A stretch of DNA of 36,210 bases from Bacteroidales bacterium (GCA_017437825.1 JAFRXC010000048.1:1-36210); one strand, 5' to 3'; positions 9,217 through 18,409 are shown, numbered from the stretch's first letter. Notes: generated by a model from the sequence alone, not told the origin. Program-made: numbers and translations.

Positions 9217-10710
9217 ATGAACGATAAAGTCTACATATTCGACACCACGCTCCGGGACGGCGAACAAGTCCCGGGGTGTCAGCTCAACACCGTCGAGAAA
9301 ATCCAGGTTGCAAAGGCGCTGGAGGAGCTTGGGGTCGATATAATCGAGGCTGGCTTCCCCATATCCAGCCCTGGAGACTTCAACTCTGTAATTGAGATCT
9401 CCAAGGCTGTGACCTGGCCTACGATATGCGCCCTCAGCCGCGCGGTCAAGAAAGACATTGACGTTGCGGCCGAGGCGCTGCAGTACGCCAAGCACAAGAG
9501 GATCCACACCGGAATAGGCACCTCGGACTACCACATTAAGTACAAGTTCGACTCCAACCGCGAGGAGATTCTCCAGCGCGCGGTTGAGGCCGTAAAGTAC
9601 GCCAAGAAGTATGTGGAGGACGTGGAGTTCTACGCCGAGGATGCCGGCCGTACGGACAACGAGTACCTGGCCCGCGTGGTGGAGGCCGTCATAAAGGCCG
9701 GCGCCACCGTGGTGAACATACCGGACACCACCGGCTATTGCCTTCCTGACGAGTATTCTCAGAAGATCAAGTACCTTTTCGAACACGTAGACGGCATCCA
9801 GAACGCAATCATATCCACCCATTGCCATAACGACCTGGGTATGGCTACGGCCAACACCATGGCCGGAATAATGGCTGGAGCGCGTCAGGTTGAGGTTACC
9901 ATAAACGGAATAGGCGAGAGGGCCGGAAACACCTCCCTGGAGGAGGTGGTGATGATCCTGAAGTGCCACAAGAACCTGGGTGTTCACACTGACATAAACA
10001 ACAGGAAGATATACCCTCTGAGCCGTACCGTGTCCAGCCTGATGAACATGCCGGTTCAGCCCAACAAGGCAATCGTGGGAAAGAACGCATTTGCGCATTC
10101 CTCCGGAATACACCAGGACGGAGTGCTCAAGAATATGTCCACCTACGAGATAATGGATCCGCAGGACGTGGGCCTGGACGCCAACAGCATAGTCCTCACC
10201 GCGCGAAGCGGACGCGCCGCACTCAAGCACAGGCTTGAGGTGCTGGGCGTCAAGAAGAGCGGGGAAGACCTGGACAAGATCTACGACGCCTTCCTGCTGC
10301 TCGCGGACAAGAAGAAAGAGATCCACGACGACGACCTGCTGCTCCTTGCGGGCGCGCACGGCCAGGACCACCACATCAAGCTGGAGTACCTTCAGGTTAC
10401 CAGCGGAATCGGGGTGCGCCAGGTGGCCAGCGTGGGCCTGAACATAGCGGGCGAGCAGTTCGAGTCCGCTTCCACGGGCAACGGCCCTGTTGACGCGGCC
10501 ATAAATGCCATAAGGAACATCATCCGCAGGAACGTGGTCATAAAGGAACTCACAATCCAGAACATAGCCGGTGGTTCCGACGATACCTGCAAGGTACATA
10601 TGCAGGTAGAGAGTGAAGGACATATCTATTACGGGTTCGGAACCAACACGGACATAGTGGCGTCCTCAGTGGAGGCCTATGTGGATTGCCTTAATAAAAT
10701 CCAGAAGTAA
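9217..10710 (+). CDS. leuA: 2-Isopropylmalate synthase
   Basis: This 497-residue enzyme condenses acetyl-CoA with 2-oxoisovalerate, the first committed step of leucine synthesis. The catalytic TIM barrel starts with the family signature [13 protein letters not shown] (Arg13, Asp14, Glu16). It carries the metal-binding HCHND (202-206), followed by the conserved [14 protein letters not shown]. The leucine-sensing regulatory domain occupies roughly residues 365-495 and includes [20 protein letters not shown] at the end. It is 9 bases downstream of ilvC and its stop shares one base with the leuC start (TAATG). A second, related synthase in the same operon (12671-14206) has different pocket residues, so this copy is the better LeuA. 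Confidence 0.93.
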   Translation: MNDKVYIFDTTLRDGEQVPGCQLNTVEKIQVAKALEELGVDIIEAGFPISSPGDFNSVIEISKAVTWPTICALSRAVKKDIDVAAEALQYAKHKRIHTGIGTSDYHIKYKFDSNREEILQRAVEAVKYAKKYVEDVEFYAEDAGRTDNEYLARVVEAVIKAGATVVNIPDTTGYCLPDEYSQKIKYLFEHVDGIQNAIISTHCHNDLGMATANTMAGIMAGARQVEVTINGIGERAGNTSLEEVVMILKCHKNLGVHTDINNRKIYPLSRTVSSLMNMPVQPNKAIVGKNAFAHSSGIHQDGVLKNMSTYEIMDPQDVGLDANSIVLTARSGRAALKHRLEVLGVKKSGEDLDKIYDAFLLLADKKKEIHDDDLLLLAGAHGQDHHIKLEYLQVTSGIGVRQVASVGLNIAGEQFESASTGNGPVDAAINAIRNIIRRNVVIKELTIQNIAGGSDDTCKVHMQVESEGHIYYGFGTNTDIVASSVEAYVDCLNKIQK

Positions 10711-12074
10711 TGAATACTCTTTTCGACAAGATTTGGGACTCTCACGTGGTGTCACTGATACCTGACGGCCCAACCCAGTTATACATAGACAGACTTTACT
10801 GTCACGAGGTCACCAGCCCGCAGGCTTTCGACGGCCTGCGCGCCCGCGGCATCAAGTGCTTCCGTCCGGAGAAGATTTTCTGTATGCCGGACCACAACAC
10901 TCCTACGCACGACCAGGACAAGCCCATAGAGGATCCGGTTTCTAAGCGTCAGGTGGACAGCCTGGAGCGTAATGCAAAGGAGTTCGGCCTCAGCTATTAT
11001 GGAATGATGGATCCCAGGAACGGAATCATCCACGTCGTGGGACCTGAGCGCGGCCTCTCGCTTCCGGGTATGACAATCGTGTGCGGAGACTCGCACACAT
11101 CCACCCACGGCGCTGTGGGAGCCGTTGCCTTCGGCATCGGCACCGGCGAGGTGGAGATGGTGCTCGCCTCGCAGTGCATCCTCCAGCAGAAGCCTAAGTC
11201 AATGCGCATAAGCATTGACGGCAAGCTGGGGAAGGGCGTAACTGCGAAGGATATCGCCCTGTATCTGATGATGAAGCTTACCACCAGCGGCGCTACGGGC
11301 TATTTCGTGGAGTACGCAGGCGAGGCAGTGCGCAACCTTTCTATGGAAGGCCGTCTTACCCTGAGCAACCTCTCGATAGAGATGGGCGCCAGGGGAGGAT
11401 TCATCGCCCCGGACGAAGTCACCTTCGAGTACCTGAAGGGCCGCGAGTTTGCGCCCAAGGGCGAGGAGTGGGACAAGGCGGTTGAGTATTGGAAGACACT
11501 CAAGAGCGGAGATGACGCAGTATTCGACAAGGAACTGCACTTTGACGCCGCTGACATAGCCCCGATGATTACCTACGGAACCAACCCCGGAATGGGTATG
11601 CCAATAGATGGAAAGATTCCGGTTCCTCCTTGCAAAGCCCTTGATTATATGGGATTTACAAGCGGACAGAGCCTGATCGGGCACAAGATTGACTATGTGT
11701 TCCTGGGTGCGTGCACGAATGGACGCATAGAGGACTTCAGGGCTTTCGCCTCCCTGGTGAAAGGCCATAAGAAGGCTCCTGGAGTAACAGCCTGGCTGGT
11801 TCCCGGATCCTGGATGGTAGACGCCCAGATTCGCGAGGAAGGCCTCGACAAGGTATTGGAAGAGGCCGGATTCGAAATCCGTCAGCCCGGCTGCTCCGCC
11901 TGCCTTGCGATGAACGATGACAAGATTCCGGCAGGGAAGTATTCAGTATCTACCAGCAACCGCAATTTCGAGGGCCGGCAAGGCCCGGGTTCGCGGACGC
12001 TGCTTGCAAGTCCGCTCACCGCGGCCGCCGCGGCCATTACCGGAGAAGTAACCGATCCTCGTAAATTCTTGTAG
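10710..12074 (+). CDS. leuC: 3-Isopropylmalate dehydratase large subunit
   Basis: With LeuD this aconitase-family subunit isomerises 2- to 3-isopropylmalate, and the same pair can isomerise citramalate to methylmalate. The 454-residue protein has the three [4Fe-4S] ligands at Cys335 ([11 protein letters not shown]), Cys395 and Cys398 (GCSACLAM), the same 60-and-3 spacing as in E. coli LeuC. The substrate-binding segment [14 protein letters not shown] is at 125-138. The ATG shares one base with the leuA stop, and leuD follows after 3 bases, so the subunits are co-translated. Confidence 0.95.
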   Translation: MNTLFDKIWDSHVVSLIPDGPTQLYIDRLYCHEVTSPQAFDGLRARGIKCFRPEKIFCMPDHNTPTHDQDKPIEDPVSKRQVDSLERNAKEFGLSYYGMMDPRNGIIHVVGPERGLSLPGMTIVCGDSHTSTHGAVGAVAFGIGTGEVEMVLASQCILQQKPKSMRISIDGKLGKGVTAKDIALYLMMKLTTSGATGYFVEYAGEAVRNLSMEGRLTLSNLSIEMGARGGFIAPDEVTFEYLKGREFAPKGEEWDKAVEYWKTLKSGDDAVFDKELHFDAADIAPMITYGTNPGMGMPIDGKIPVPPCKALDYMGFTSGQSLIGHKIDYVFLGACTNGRIEDFRAFASLVKGHKKAPGVTAWLVPGSWMVDAQIREEGLDKVLEEAGFEIRQPGCSACLAMNDDKIPAGKYSVSTSNRNFEGRQGPGSRTLLASPLTAAAAAITGEVTDPRKFL

Positions 12075-12077
12075 AGT

Positions 12078-12674
12078 ATGAAGCAGAAATTCGACATAAT
12101 AGAAAGCAGCTGCATTCCACTTCCTCTGGAAAATGTGGATACAGACCAGATAATCCCGGCGCGTTTCCTCAAGGCCGTGACCAGGGACGAGAAGTTCTTC
12201 GGCGAGAATCTTTTCAGGGACTGGCGCTACAATGCGGACGGAAGCCTGAACAAGGACTTCGTCCTGAATGACCCCCGCTACAGCGGAGAGATACTGGTTG
12301 CAGGAAAGAATTTCGGTTCCGGCTCCAGCCGCGAACACGCAGCCTGGGCAATCGCAGGATACGGCTTCAGAGTAGTAATTTCTAGCTATTTTGCTGATAT
12401 TCACCGTAATAACGAGCTGAATAACTTTGTTCTTCCGGTAGTTGTCAGCGAGAAGTTCTTGGCAGAACTGTTCGATTCCATAGCCAAGGATCCAGCTACG
12501 CGCGTGAGAGTTGACGTCGGCGCAAAGACCGTCACCAACCTTGCAACCGGCAGTTGCGAGAGCTTCCCTCTGGGAGAGTACAAACAGTACTGCCTGATGA
12601 ACGCCCTGGACGACATAGATTATCTGCTCCAGCAGAAATCCAAGATTGAAGAATACGAAAAGAAGAGCAAATGA
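12078..12674 (+). CDS. leuD: 3-Isopropylmalate dehydratase small subunit
   Basis: This 198-residue swivelling subunit completes the LeuCD isomerase. The signatures [16 protein letters not shown] (about 19-34) and [14 protein letters not shown] (about 78-91) carry the residues that hold the substrate at the Fe-S site of LeuC. Length matches the bacterial LeuD family (about 200). It begins 3 bases after leuC and its TGA overlaps the ATG of the next gene as ATGA. In this operon it probably serves both the leucine branch and the citramalate branch to isoleucine. Confidence 0.95.
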   Translation: MKQKFDIIESSCIPLPLENVDTDQIIPARFLKAVTRDEKFFGENLFRDWRYNADGSLNKDFVLNDPRYSGEILVAGKNFGSGSSREHAAWAIAGYGFRVVISSYFADIHRNNELNNFVLPVVVSEKFLAELFDSIAKDPATRVRVDVGAKTVTNLATGSCESFPLGEYKQYCLMNALDDIDYLLQQKSKIEEYEKKSK

Positions 12675-14206
12675 ATCTCAATCAGAGAATAGAGGTGATG
12701 GACACCACCCTGAGGGATGGTGAGCAGACGGCCGGCGTATCTTTCAACGCGGGCGAGAAGCTCACCATAGCCAAGCTCCTTCTGAGGGAACTCAGGGTAA
12801 ACCGCATAGAAGTCGCTTCTGCCCGCGTCTCGCTGGGAGAGAAGCAGGCCCTCACAGAAATATGCTCCTGGGCAGCCCAGAAGGGCTTCCTGGACAGCAT
12901 AGAGGTGCTGGGCCTGGTTGACGGGAATCTTTCCGTCGACTGGATTTCGTCCTGCGGATGCAAGGTGGTGAACATCCTTTGCAAAGGGTCTTTGAGACAC
13001 GTCACCAAGCAGTTGAGAAAAACTCCTCAGCAGCATCTTAACGACATCATACAGGTAATTGACTATGCCCACTCAAAGGGTATGGTCGTGAATGTATATC
13101 TGGAGGACTGGTCACACGGTATGATTGACAGCCGGGACTATGTGTCCTTCCTGGTGGATGGCCTCAAGGACAGGGGAGTGAAGCGGTTTATGCTTCCGGA
13201 CACCCTGGGAATCCTGAATCCTGACCAGACTTACGAATTCTGCAAATGGATGATAGATACCTGGCCCGGCCTTCACTTCGACTTCCACGCACATAATGAC
13301 TATGACCTGGCCGTGGCCAACACCTACGCCGCCATCAAAGCCGGCTTCCAGGGAATCCACACCACGGTGAACGGTCTTGGAGAAAGGACCGGAAACGCCC
13401 CTGTATCCAGCCTTGTGGCCATTATGAACGACCATCTGCACGTTGAGAACACCCTTGATGAAGGCGCCCTGATGCACGTCTGCAGATATGTGGAGAGCAT
13501 ATCGGGTATGCGAATCCCTTCCAACAAGCCGTTGATCGGAGAGTCCGTATTCACACAGAGCAGCGGCGTACACGCCGACGGTGACAACAAGGACCGTCTG
13601 TATATGAATGACCTGCTGCCGGAGCGTTTCGGACGCGTAAGGCGCTACGCCCTGGGCAAGACCAGCGGCAAGGCTAACATACGCGAGAATCTCAAGGAAC
13701 TGGGAATTAACCTTACCGAAGACCAGATCAAGGCCGTTACACAGAGGGTGGTGGAACTTGGCGACAAGAAACAGGACGTGAGTCCTGAGGACCTGCCGTT
13801 CATCATTGCGGACGTCCTGAAGGGCGGTCACGACCCGGCAGAGGACAAGATCCACATTGTCAATTACAGCCTCCAGCTGGCCCGCGGAATGCGCCCGGTG
13901 GCAGTTGTGAAGATACAGATCTACGGCAAGGAGTACGAAGACTCCTCCGCCGGAGACGGACAGTACGACGCCTTCATGAAGGCTCTCTGGAAGATTTACG
14001 ACAGCCTTGGAAAACCTCACCCGGTTCTGGTGGACTACCAGGTTACCATCCCTCCGGGAGGACGTACGGATGCCTTGGTTGCCGCTTCCATCACCTGGAA
14101 TTTCCAGGGAAGCGAGTTCAAGACCCGCGGAATTGATTCCGACCAGACAGAGGCGGCCATCAAGGCTACTCTCAAGATGTTGAATATAGTAGAGACAAAA
14201 ATATGA
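12671..14206 (+). CDS. cimA: Citramalate synthase, Leptospira-like (isoleucine from pyruvate)
   Basis: This 511-residue member of the LeuA superfamily condenses acetyl-CoA with pyruvate if the call is right. It has the catalytic start [15 protein letters not shown] (Arg15, Asp16), the metal-binding [19 protein letters not shown], and a C-terminal regulatory domain (about 380-505). From memory it aligns closely with Leptospira interrogans CimA. The three pocket residues reported to set pyruvate specificity there (Leu81, Leu104, Tyr144) correspond to Leu80, Leu103 and Tyr143 here. It lies between leuD and leuB with ATGA overlaps on both sides, exactly the enzymes needed to turn citramalate into 2-oxobutyrate. 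No threonine dehydratase gene is in the operon. A second isopropylmalate synthase is the alternative. Confidence 0.82.
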   Translation: MNLNQRIEVMDTTLRDGEQTAGVSFNAGEKLTIAKLLLRELRVNRIEVASARVSLGEKQALTEICSWAAQKGFLDSIEVLGLVDGNLSVDWISSCGCKVVNILCKGSLRHVTKQLRKTPQQHLNDIIQVIDYAHSKGMVVNVYLEDWSHGMIDSRDYVSFLVDGLKDRGVKRFMLPDTLGILNPDQTYEFCKWMIDTWPGLHFDFHAHNDYDLAVANTYAAIKAGFQGIHTTVNGLGERTGNAPVSSLVAIMNDHLHVENTLDEGALMHVCRYVESISGMRIPSNKPLIGESVFTQSSGVHADGDNKDRLYMNDLLPERFGRVRRYALGKTSGKANIRENLKELGINLTEDQIKAVTQRVVELGDKKQDVSPEDLPFIIADVLKGGHDPAEDKIHIVNYSLQLARGMRPVAVVKIQIYGKEYEDSSAGDGQYDAFMKALWKIYDSLGKPHPVLVDYQVTIPPGGRTDALVAASITWNFQGSEFKTRGIDSDQTEAAIKATLKMLNIVETKI

Positions 14207-15270
14207 AAATGAAGATTGCGAAGCTTCCGGGCGACGGCATCGGACCGGAGGTTGTCGAGCAGGCCGTCAAGGCCGTAGATGCCATTTGCGCAAAGTTCGG
14301 ACACGAAGTCAGTTATACCAGCGCCCTGGTAGGCGCCTGCGCCATCGAGGCTACAGGCTCTGCCTATCCTGACAGCACTCACCAGCTCTGCCTGGAGAGC
14401 GACGCCGTCCTCTTCGGCGCCGTAGGCGATCCCAAGTACGACAACGACCCCACCGCGAAGGTTCGTCCCGAGCAGGGCCTCCTTGCAATGCGCAAGAACC
14501 TGGGCCTTTACGCCAACCTGCGCCCCGTGGAGACTTTCGACAAGCTGGTAGGTAAGTCTCCTCTAAAAGAGGAGCTGGTTTCCGGCGCCGACTTTATGTG
14601 CATCCGCGAGCTTACCGGAGGTATGTATTTCGGCAAGAAGGGCCGCGAGGACAACGGAGATACCGCGTACGACACCAACATATATCATCGTTATGAGGTT
14701 GAGCGCATCCTCAAGCTGGGATTCGAGTATGCAATGCGCCGCCGCAAGCACCTCACCGTAGTTGACAAGGCAAACGTGCTGGAGTCTTCCCGTCTCTGGA
14801 GGCAGATAGCCCAGGAGATGGCTCCCAAGTATCCCGAGGTAACCACTGACTATATGTTCGTGGACAACGCCGCCATGCAGCTCGTGCGTCAGCCTAAGTT
14901 CTTTGACGTGATGGTGACTGAGAACACCTTCGGCGATATACTGACAGACGAGGCCAGCGTGATCACCGGATCGATGGGTCTTCTCGCATCAGCATCCATT
15001 GGCATCCATACAAGCGTTTTCGAGCCTATTCACGGCTCATATCCGCAGGCTGCGGGCAAGAACATAGCCAACCCTCTTGCAACTATCCTTTCGGCTGCAA
15101 TGATGTTCGAGTATGCTTTCGGACTTATGGAGGAGGGCAAGGCTATACGCAAGGCCGTCACCGCTTCCATTGACGAAGCCTATGTAACTGAGGACCTTGC
15201 TGCCGGCGGAAAGGCCTACAGCACTTCCGAGGTTGGTGACTGGGTAGCCAATTATATCAAGAACAATTAA
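14203..15270 (+). CDS. leuB: 3-Isopropylmalate dehydrogenase
   Basis: This 355-residue NAD-dependent decarboxylating dehydrogenase turns 3-isopropylmalate into 2-oxoisocaproate and can likewise turn methylmalate into 2-oxobutyrate. The nucleotide-site start [11 protein letters not shown] (7-17), the substrate arginines in [14 protein letters not shown], the [14 protein letters not shown] segment and the late [20 protein letters not shown] motif are all present. The length is normal for bacterial LeuB. The ATG at 14203 overlaps the cimA stop (ATGA). A second methionine two codons later (MKMKIAK) is an equally plausible start and changes nothing important. Confidence 0.95.
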   Translation: MKMKIAKLPGDGIGPEVVEQAVKAVDAICAKFGHEVSYTSALVGACAIEATGSAYPDSTHQLCLESDAVLFGAVGDPKYDNDPTAKVRPEQGLLAMRKNLGLYANLRPVETFDKLVGKSPLKEELVSGADFMCIRELTGGMYFGKKGREDNGDTAYDTNIYHRYEVERILKLGFEYAMRRRKHLTVVDKANVLESSRLWRQIAQEMAPKYPEVTTDYMFVDNAAMQLVRQPKFFDVMVTENTFGDILTDEASVITGSMGLLASASIGIHTSVFEPIHGSYPQAAGKNIANPLATILSAAMMFEYAFGLMEEGKAIRKAVTASIDEAYVTEDLAAGGKAYSTSEVGDWVANYIKNN

Positions 15271-15282
15271 TAACACCATACT

Positions 15283-16320
15283 ATGCAGAATCTGGATTGG
15301 TCCAATCTTTCTTTCAAGTACAGGAAGACTGACGCGATAATAGTAAGTTATTACCGCGACGGAGAGTGGAGCGCTCCGGCAGTTACCAAAGACTTCAATT
15401 TCTCTTTCAGCGCCTTTGCGGGCGTGTTCCATTATGCCAACGCCTGCTTCGAGGGCCTGAAGGCCTTCCGCGGCGCAGACGGAAAGCTGCGTATGTTCCG
15501 CCCGGACCAGAACGCAAAGCGTATCCAAGATAGCGGCGGCTACCTCGATATGGCAACCCCGTCGGAAGAGATGTTCATTGAGATGTGCGCAATGTGCGTA
15601 AAGGAGAACATTGACTTCGTACCTCCTTACGGGTACGGCGCGTCGCTGTATATCCGCCCGGTGCTCATCGGTATGAATCCCCAGCTGGGTATCGCATCTT
15701 CAAAGGAGGTGGTGTTTGCGGTTATGTGCGCTCCTGTAGGAACCTACTCCGGAGCAGCCAGCCTCAGTACCGGAACTGCCGTTCTGTCAAGGAATTACGA
15801 CCGTGCGGCACCTAACGGAACCGGCCATTTCAAGATTGCGGCCAACTATGCCACATCCCTGCATCCGTACAACCTTTCCCACAAGTTGGGTTACAGGGAA
15901 CTGCTGTATCTTGACCCGGCCCAGAAGAAGTACATTGACGAGTTCGGCTCATCTAACTTCCTTGCCATCAAGGGCGATACCTACGTGACTCCGCTTTCGG
16001 ACTCCGTTCTGCCTTCTATCACCAACAAGTCTCTCCAGCAGGCTGCGCTTGACCTTGGATACAAGGTAGAGAAGAGACGCGTTCCAGTTGAGGAACTCGC
16101 CGAGTTTGACGAGGTTAACGCCTGCGGCACAGCTGTGTTTATCACTCCTATCGGTTCCATAGATGACAAACCGACGCTCGAGAGCGATACCATTACCAAG
16201 ACCTATACTTTTGGTGATCCTTCAAAGGTCGGTCCCGTCAGCGAGAAACTCTACAAGTATCTCCGCGGCATCCAGGACGGCACCGTCGAGGACACCCACA
16301 ACTGGTGCTACTTCCTATAG
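15283..16320 (+). CDS. ilvE: Branched-chain amino acid aminotransferase
   Basis: This 345-residue PLP enzyme of fold type IV makes the last transfer of an amino group from glutamate to the keto acids of Ile, Leu and Val. The PLP lysine is Lys184 in NGTGHFKIAANYATSL. Other family marks are NACFEGLKAFRG (53-64), YIRPVLIGMNPQLG (123-136) and NACGTAVFITPIGSI near the C-terminus. The eukaryote-like long form and the sequence around Lys184 match the class common in Bacteroidetes. It is the last gene of the operon; 12 bases separate it from leuB. Repeats and then a strong terminator follow. Confidence 0.93.
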   Translation: MQNLDWSNLSFKYRKTDAIIVSYYRDGEWSAPAVTKDFNFSFSAFAGVFHYANACFEGLKAFRGADGKLRMFRPDQNAKRIQDSGGYLDMATPSEEMFIEMCAMCVKENIDFVPPYGYGASLYIRPVLIGMNPQLGIASSKEVVFAVMCAPVGTYSGAASLSTGTAVLSRNYDRAAPNGTGHFKIAANYATSLHPYNLSHKLGYRELLYLDPAQKKYIDEFGSSNFLAIKGDTYVTPLSDSVLPSITNKSLQQAALDLGYKVEKRRVPVEELAEFDEVNACGTAVFITPIGSIDDKPTLESDTITKTYTFGDPSKVGPVSEKLYKYLRGIQDGTVEDTHNWCYFL

Positions 16321-16321
16321 C

Positions 16322-16390
16322 CCCGTCCTCCCCGGCTCCCGGCTTGGCGTCCTCCCCGGCTCCACGTCTTTCCCGGCTTGACCGGGAATC
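16322..16390. repeat. REP-like hairpin units after ilvE
   Basis: Three degenerate units beginning GTC and containing CCCGGC follow the ilvE stop. The last one forms a perfect hairpin: TTCCCGG (16370-16376), loop CTTGA, CCGGGAA (16382-16388). The CTTGA loop and the flanks GTC-T and A-TCTC recur in the two hairpins at 36122-36172, so this is a dispersed repeat family. There is no T-run after the hairpin, so it is a weak candidate for a terminator. Confidence 0.7.
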
Positions 16391-16397
16391 TCGCAGC

Positions 16398-16522
16398 AAC
16401 GGCAGGGTGTTTCCTCCATTCAAACCTTCCGCTTCGCTCCATCCCGTCTGGCGCAAGCGCCATCCACCCGTTCACGAGGCCACGGGCGGCCACGGGTTTG
16501 AAGGAGGAAACTCCCTGCCGTT
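16398..16522. repeat. 67-bp repeat core nested in a 28-29 bp inverted repeat (copy 1)
   Basis: The left arm (16398-16426, starting AACGGCAGGG) and right arm (16495-16522, ending CCCTGCCGTT) are complementary apart from one mismatch and one bulged base. Between and slightly into the arms lies a 67-bp core (16430-16496) that recurs at 26693-26759 with a single base difference, although the arms there are unrelated in sequence. The core contains its own small hairpin TGGCG-CAAG-CGCCA and two copies of GGCCACGGG. The element lies between ilvE and the operon terminator. Confidence 0.8.
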
Positions 16523-16546
16523 GACCTATATCCCATCTAAAATGGG

Positions 16547-16659
16547 TCGTGGAGCGTAACTAGTTAATAATCAGCCGTTAAGCTATATGGCACCCCCTCC
16601 GTTTTGAAGGGGGTGCCTTTTGTTTATCTTACTGACTATCAATAATTTACGCTCCACGA
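16547..16659. repeat. 13-bp perfect inverted repeat flanking the ilv-leu terminator
   Basis: TCGTGGAGCGTAA (16547-16559) and TTACGCTCCACGA (16647-16659) are exact reverse complements. The terminator at 16589-16624 lies between them. The right arm runs directly into another GGGCGGCCACGG motif, the 3' part of the 67-bp core, so this may be a third, degenerate member of the same nested-repeat family. Confidence 0.7.
16589..16624 (+). terminator. Intrinsic terminator of the ilv-leu operon
   Basis: GGCACCCCC (16589-16597) pairs with GGGGGTGCC (16609-16617), a perfect 9-bp stem, followed by TTTTGTTT. It stands about 270 bases after the ilvE stop and is the only plus-strand hairpin in this gap with a convincing T-run. 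Confidence 0.88.
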
Positions 16660-16757
16660 TGCCAAGGGCGGCCACGGATTTGAGCTCCTTGGTGCGCGCA
16701 TCGCCGAAACCGCCCATCCGCGCACGGATATGGCCCTCCTGGTGCTCGGACGGTAAA
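16660..16757. repeat. Upstream repeat block of the RAYT gene
   Basis: This block begins with GGGCGGCCACGGATTTGA flanked by CCAAGG and CCTTGG. Next is one roughly 50-bp unit starting TTGGTGCGCGCATCGC at 16689 and containing CATCCGCGCACGGATATGG, then the broken start of a second unit at 16739. The same units lie on the other side of the transposase gene at 17793-17905. The remaining bases to the gene start (16758-16845) are A/T-rich with no clear promoter match. Confidence 0.75.
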
Positions 16758-16845
16758 ATAGTTCGCGGCAAATAGAGGCATTTCGCCACAAGTTTCTTTT
16801 TCTAAAAGAATCTGAGTTGAGAACTGTCTATTTTGAAAGCAAAAA

Positions 16846-17766
16846 ATGTTTTACAAAGAGACCCGGTCAGAAACCAATTTCAGAAATGCCACTTCGTTTT
16901 TTCACCTTTACTCCAGCCCGCTTGAAGTCGACTTGCTGTACCGTGACGATGCCGAATTCATAGTCATTCTCAACATCATCGCTTTGGTGCAGATGCTTAC
17001 TCACTGTAGGATACTCGCCTTTGCAGTGATGTCAAACCATCTTCATTTTATTCTTGAAGGAACAAAAGAAGAGTGTATGTATTTCTTTGAATCGCTTCTT
17101 GAGAAATTGGACAATTATTATCAGCATCACGGACGGGCCGGATTGACAGATTCAATGAAGCCGGGCTGTAATCCCATCAACTCACTGGAACAACTGCGTA
17201 ATGAAATTGCATATGTCATAAGAAATCCTTTCGTGGTACGGAACGATGTCAATCTATTTGCCTGTCCTATGACAAGCGGTTATCTGTATTTCAATCCTAT
17301 GCTGAAGAAAGAAGGTGATCCGGCCAATACATTAAAAGGTAGGGCTTTACGTGATTTTACACGTACTAGGAAAGAAATAAAGTTGAGCGGAGATGTCTAT
17401 GTTAAGGACGGAATGGCCCAGGCGTGGAGTTTCGTGGATTACGAACGTGCAATGTCTTTTTACGATGACGCCCGCCAGTTCATTATGCTGACGCTCAAGA
17501 ATGTAGAGGCACAGGTAGAAGTAGCTCTTCGTTATAATGAGAAGATTCTCCTAAACGATCAGGAACTGTTCTCAGTGACAATGAAGATGGTTAGAGAACA
17601 ATTGGGTTGTGAAAAACTATCGGAGCTGAACCGGCAGCAGAAGAGTACATTGGCGGTGGCGCTGAAGAACCGATTTCAAGTATCAAACTCCCAGATAGCG
17701 CGAGTTTGCAGACTATCCTTGAATGATGTCAATGCCCTGTTCCCGTTAGCCACCAAATTGAAATGA
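16846..17766 (+). CDS. REP-associated tyrosine transposase (RAYT, Y1 HUH family)
   Basis: The 306-residue product has the HUH motif of single-stranded-DNA transposases, His65-Leu-His67 in AVMSNHLHFILEG. The probable nucleophile is Tyr123 in IAYVIRNPFVV, where RAYT proteins carry a tyrosine before an RNP or HRNP segment. The C-terminal part (about 265-300, SNSQIARVCRLSLNDVNALF) looks like a helix-turn-helix. Known RAYTs are single-copy, domesticated relatives of IS200/IS605 transposases that spread short palindromic REP repeats. This gene fits that: it stands alone between two convergent operons, is flanked on both sides by matching repeats, and shows no full IS structure. Codon use looks more A/T-rich than that of its neighbours, suggesting separate ancestry. 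The frame is complete with no visible damage. Confidence 0.85.
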   Translation: MFYKETRSETNFRNATSFFHLYSSPLEVDLLYRDDAEFIVILNIIALVQMLTHCRILAFAVMSNHLHFILEGTKEECMYFFESLLEKLDNYYQHHGRAGLTDSMKPGCNPINSLEQLRNEIAYVIRNPFVVRNDVNLFACPMTSGYLYFNPMLKKEGDPANTLKGRALRDFTRTRKEIKLSGDVYVKDGMAQAWSFVDYERAMSFYDDARQFIMLTLKNVEAQVEVALRYNEKILLNDQELFSVTMKMVREQLGCEKLSELNRQQKSTLAVALKNRFQVSNSQIARVCRLSLNDVNALFPLATKLK

Positions 17767-17768
17767 CA

Positions 17769-17905
17769 AATGCGCGCACCAAATCGGCCTCTCTGGTGCG
17801 CGCATCGCCTAAATCGCTCATCCGCGCACGAATTTGGCCCTCCTGGTGCGCGCATCGCTGAAATTGCCCATCCGAGCACGGATTTGGGCCCCTGGTGCGC
17901 GCTCC
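17769..17905. repeat. Downstream repeat block of the RAYT gene, tandem ~50-bp units
   Basis: Units starting CTGGTGCGCGC begin at 17793, 17843 and 17892, with periods of 50 and 49 bases; the last is cut short next to the DUF6512 stop. Each full unit contains CATCCG-CG/AG-CACG-A/G-ATTTGG. An inverted start (TGCGCGCACCA, 17770-17780) faces the first unit, forming an 11-bp palindrome with its TGGTGCGCGCA. Within and between units CGCGCAC and GTGCGCG can pair. The units match the block upstream of the transposase gene, so the gene is bracketed by its probable substrates. Confidence 0.8.
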
Positions 17906-17906
17906 T

Positions 17907-18398
17907 TTAGCCGAGGTCGCGGAAGATGATCCAGTCGGGGGCGTTGTAGGTGAGATAACCGATTATGAAGATCATAAGAACTGCTAGGACGATCCAGAGA
18001 GGCCAGTTGTCCTGGACGAAACGGTTCTTGCTCCAGCGCTTGGCCAGGTGGACGGCCCCTATCATCTCGGCAACGTAGATGATTATGTCCAGGAACATCA
18101 GTTCGTGCCTTACAAAGATCCAGTAGGCGAAGAAAGCCGCGACAATGATGGGCATTACCGCAATGCCGCCGAGTATGGGTGCGCCGAACTGACGTATGTC
18201 ACGCCTGGTTATGACCAGGTAGAGACTGAGGAGCAGCATAGGGTAGAAGACCATCTTCATATGAGCCATCACGCTTTCTATAACCGGGAAAATGTAGCCC
18301 CAGAAATGGTTGAAGAAAGGTGCGTGGTGCACGAAATGCATTCCCGTCCCCAAAACTATGAGGATTATGCATACGATTATGGTCTCTCTGCGTGTCAC
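17907..18398 (-). CDS. DUF6512-like membrane protein, last gene of the lysine-linked operon
   Basis: Five or so hydrophobic helices fill the 163-residue product. The family marks I recall for DUF6512 are present: a first helix ending LGTGMHFVHH, then FPVIESVMAHMKMVFYP, which aligns with the family's PVNESVWEHLKL-type motif. I start it at a GTG at 18398 (MTRRETIIVCII). The open frame continues upstream to 18518, but that part overlaps lysA, is basic and proline-rich, and looks like antisense-free run-through. The GTG leaves 11 bases after the lysA stop. Function is unknown. A role in lysine or cation transport would be a guess from position only. It runs into the RAYT repeat block immediately after its stop. 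Confidence 0.75.
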   Translation of the reverse strand: MTRRETIIVCIILIVLGTGMHFVHHAPFFNHFWGYIFPVIESVMAHMKMVFYPMLLLSLYLVITRRDIRQFGAPILGGIAVMPIIVAAFFAYWIFVRHELMFLDIIIYVAEMIGAVHLAKRWSKNRFVQDNWPLWIVLAVLMIFIIGYLTYNAPDWIIFRDLG

Positions 18399-18409
18399 GG
18401 TATGGAGTA

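Noticed and set aside
9208-10623. Long open frame (471 codons) on the minus strand opposite leuA, and many similar long antisense frames
   Set aside because: They mirror the codon structure of clearly recognisable genes on the other strand, have unnatural composition (Val/His/Gly-rich) and no recognisable domains.
16846-17766. Annotation as a complete insertion sequence of the IS200/IS605 type
   Set aside because: The gene is single, flanked by multiple short repeat units and not by one left and one right end, and lacks a TnpB partner; a RAYT fits better.
17769-17905. Possible CRISPR array from the regularly spaced repeats
   Set aside because: The spacing of about 50 bases is filled by the repeat itself; there are no unique spacers and no cas genes, and the units match those on the other side of the transposase gene.
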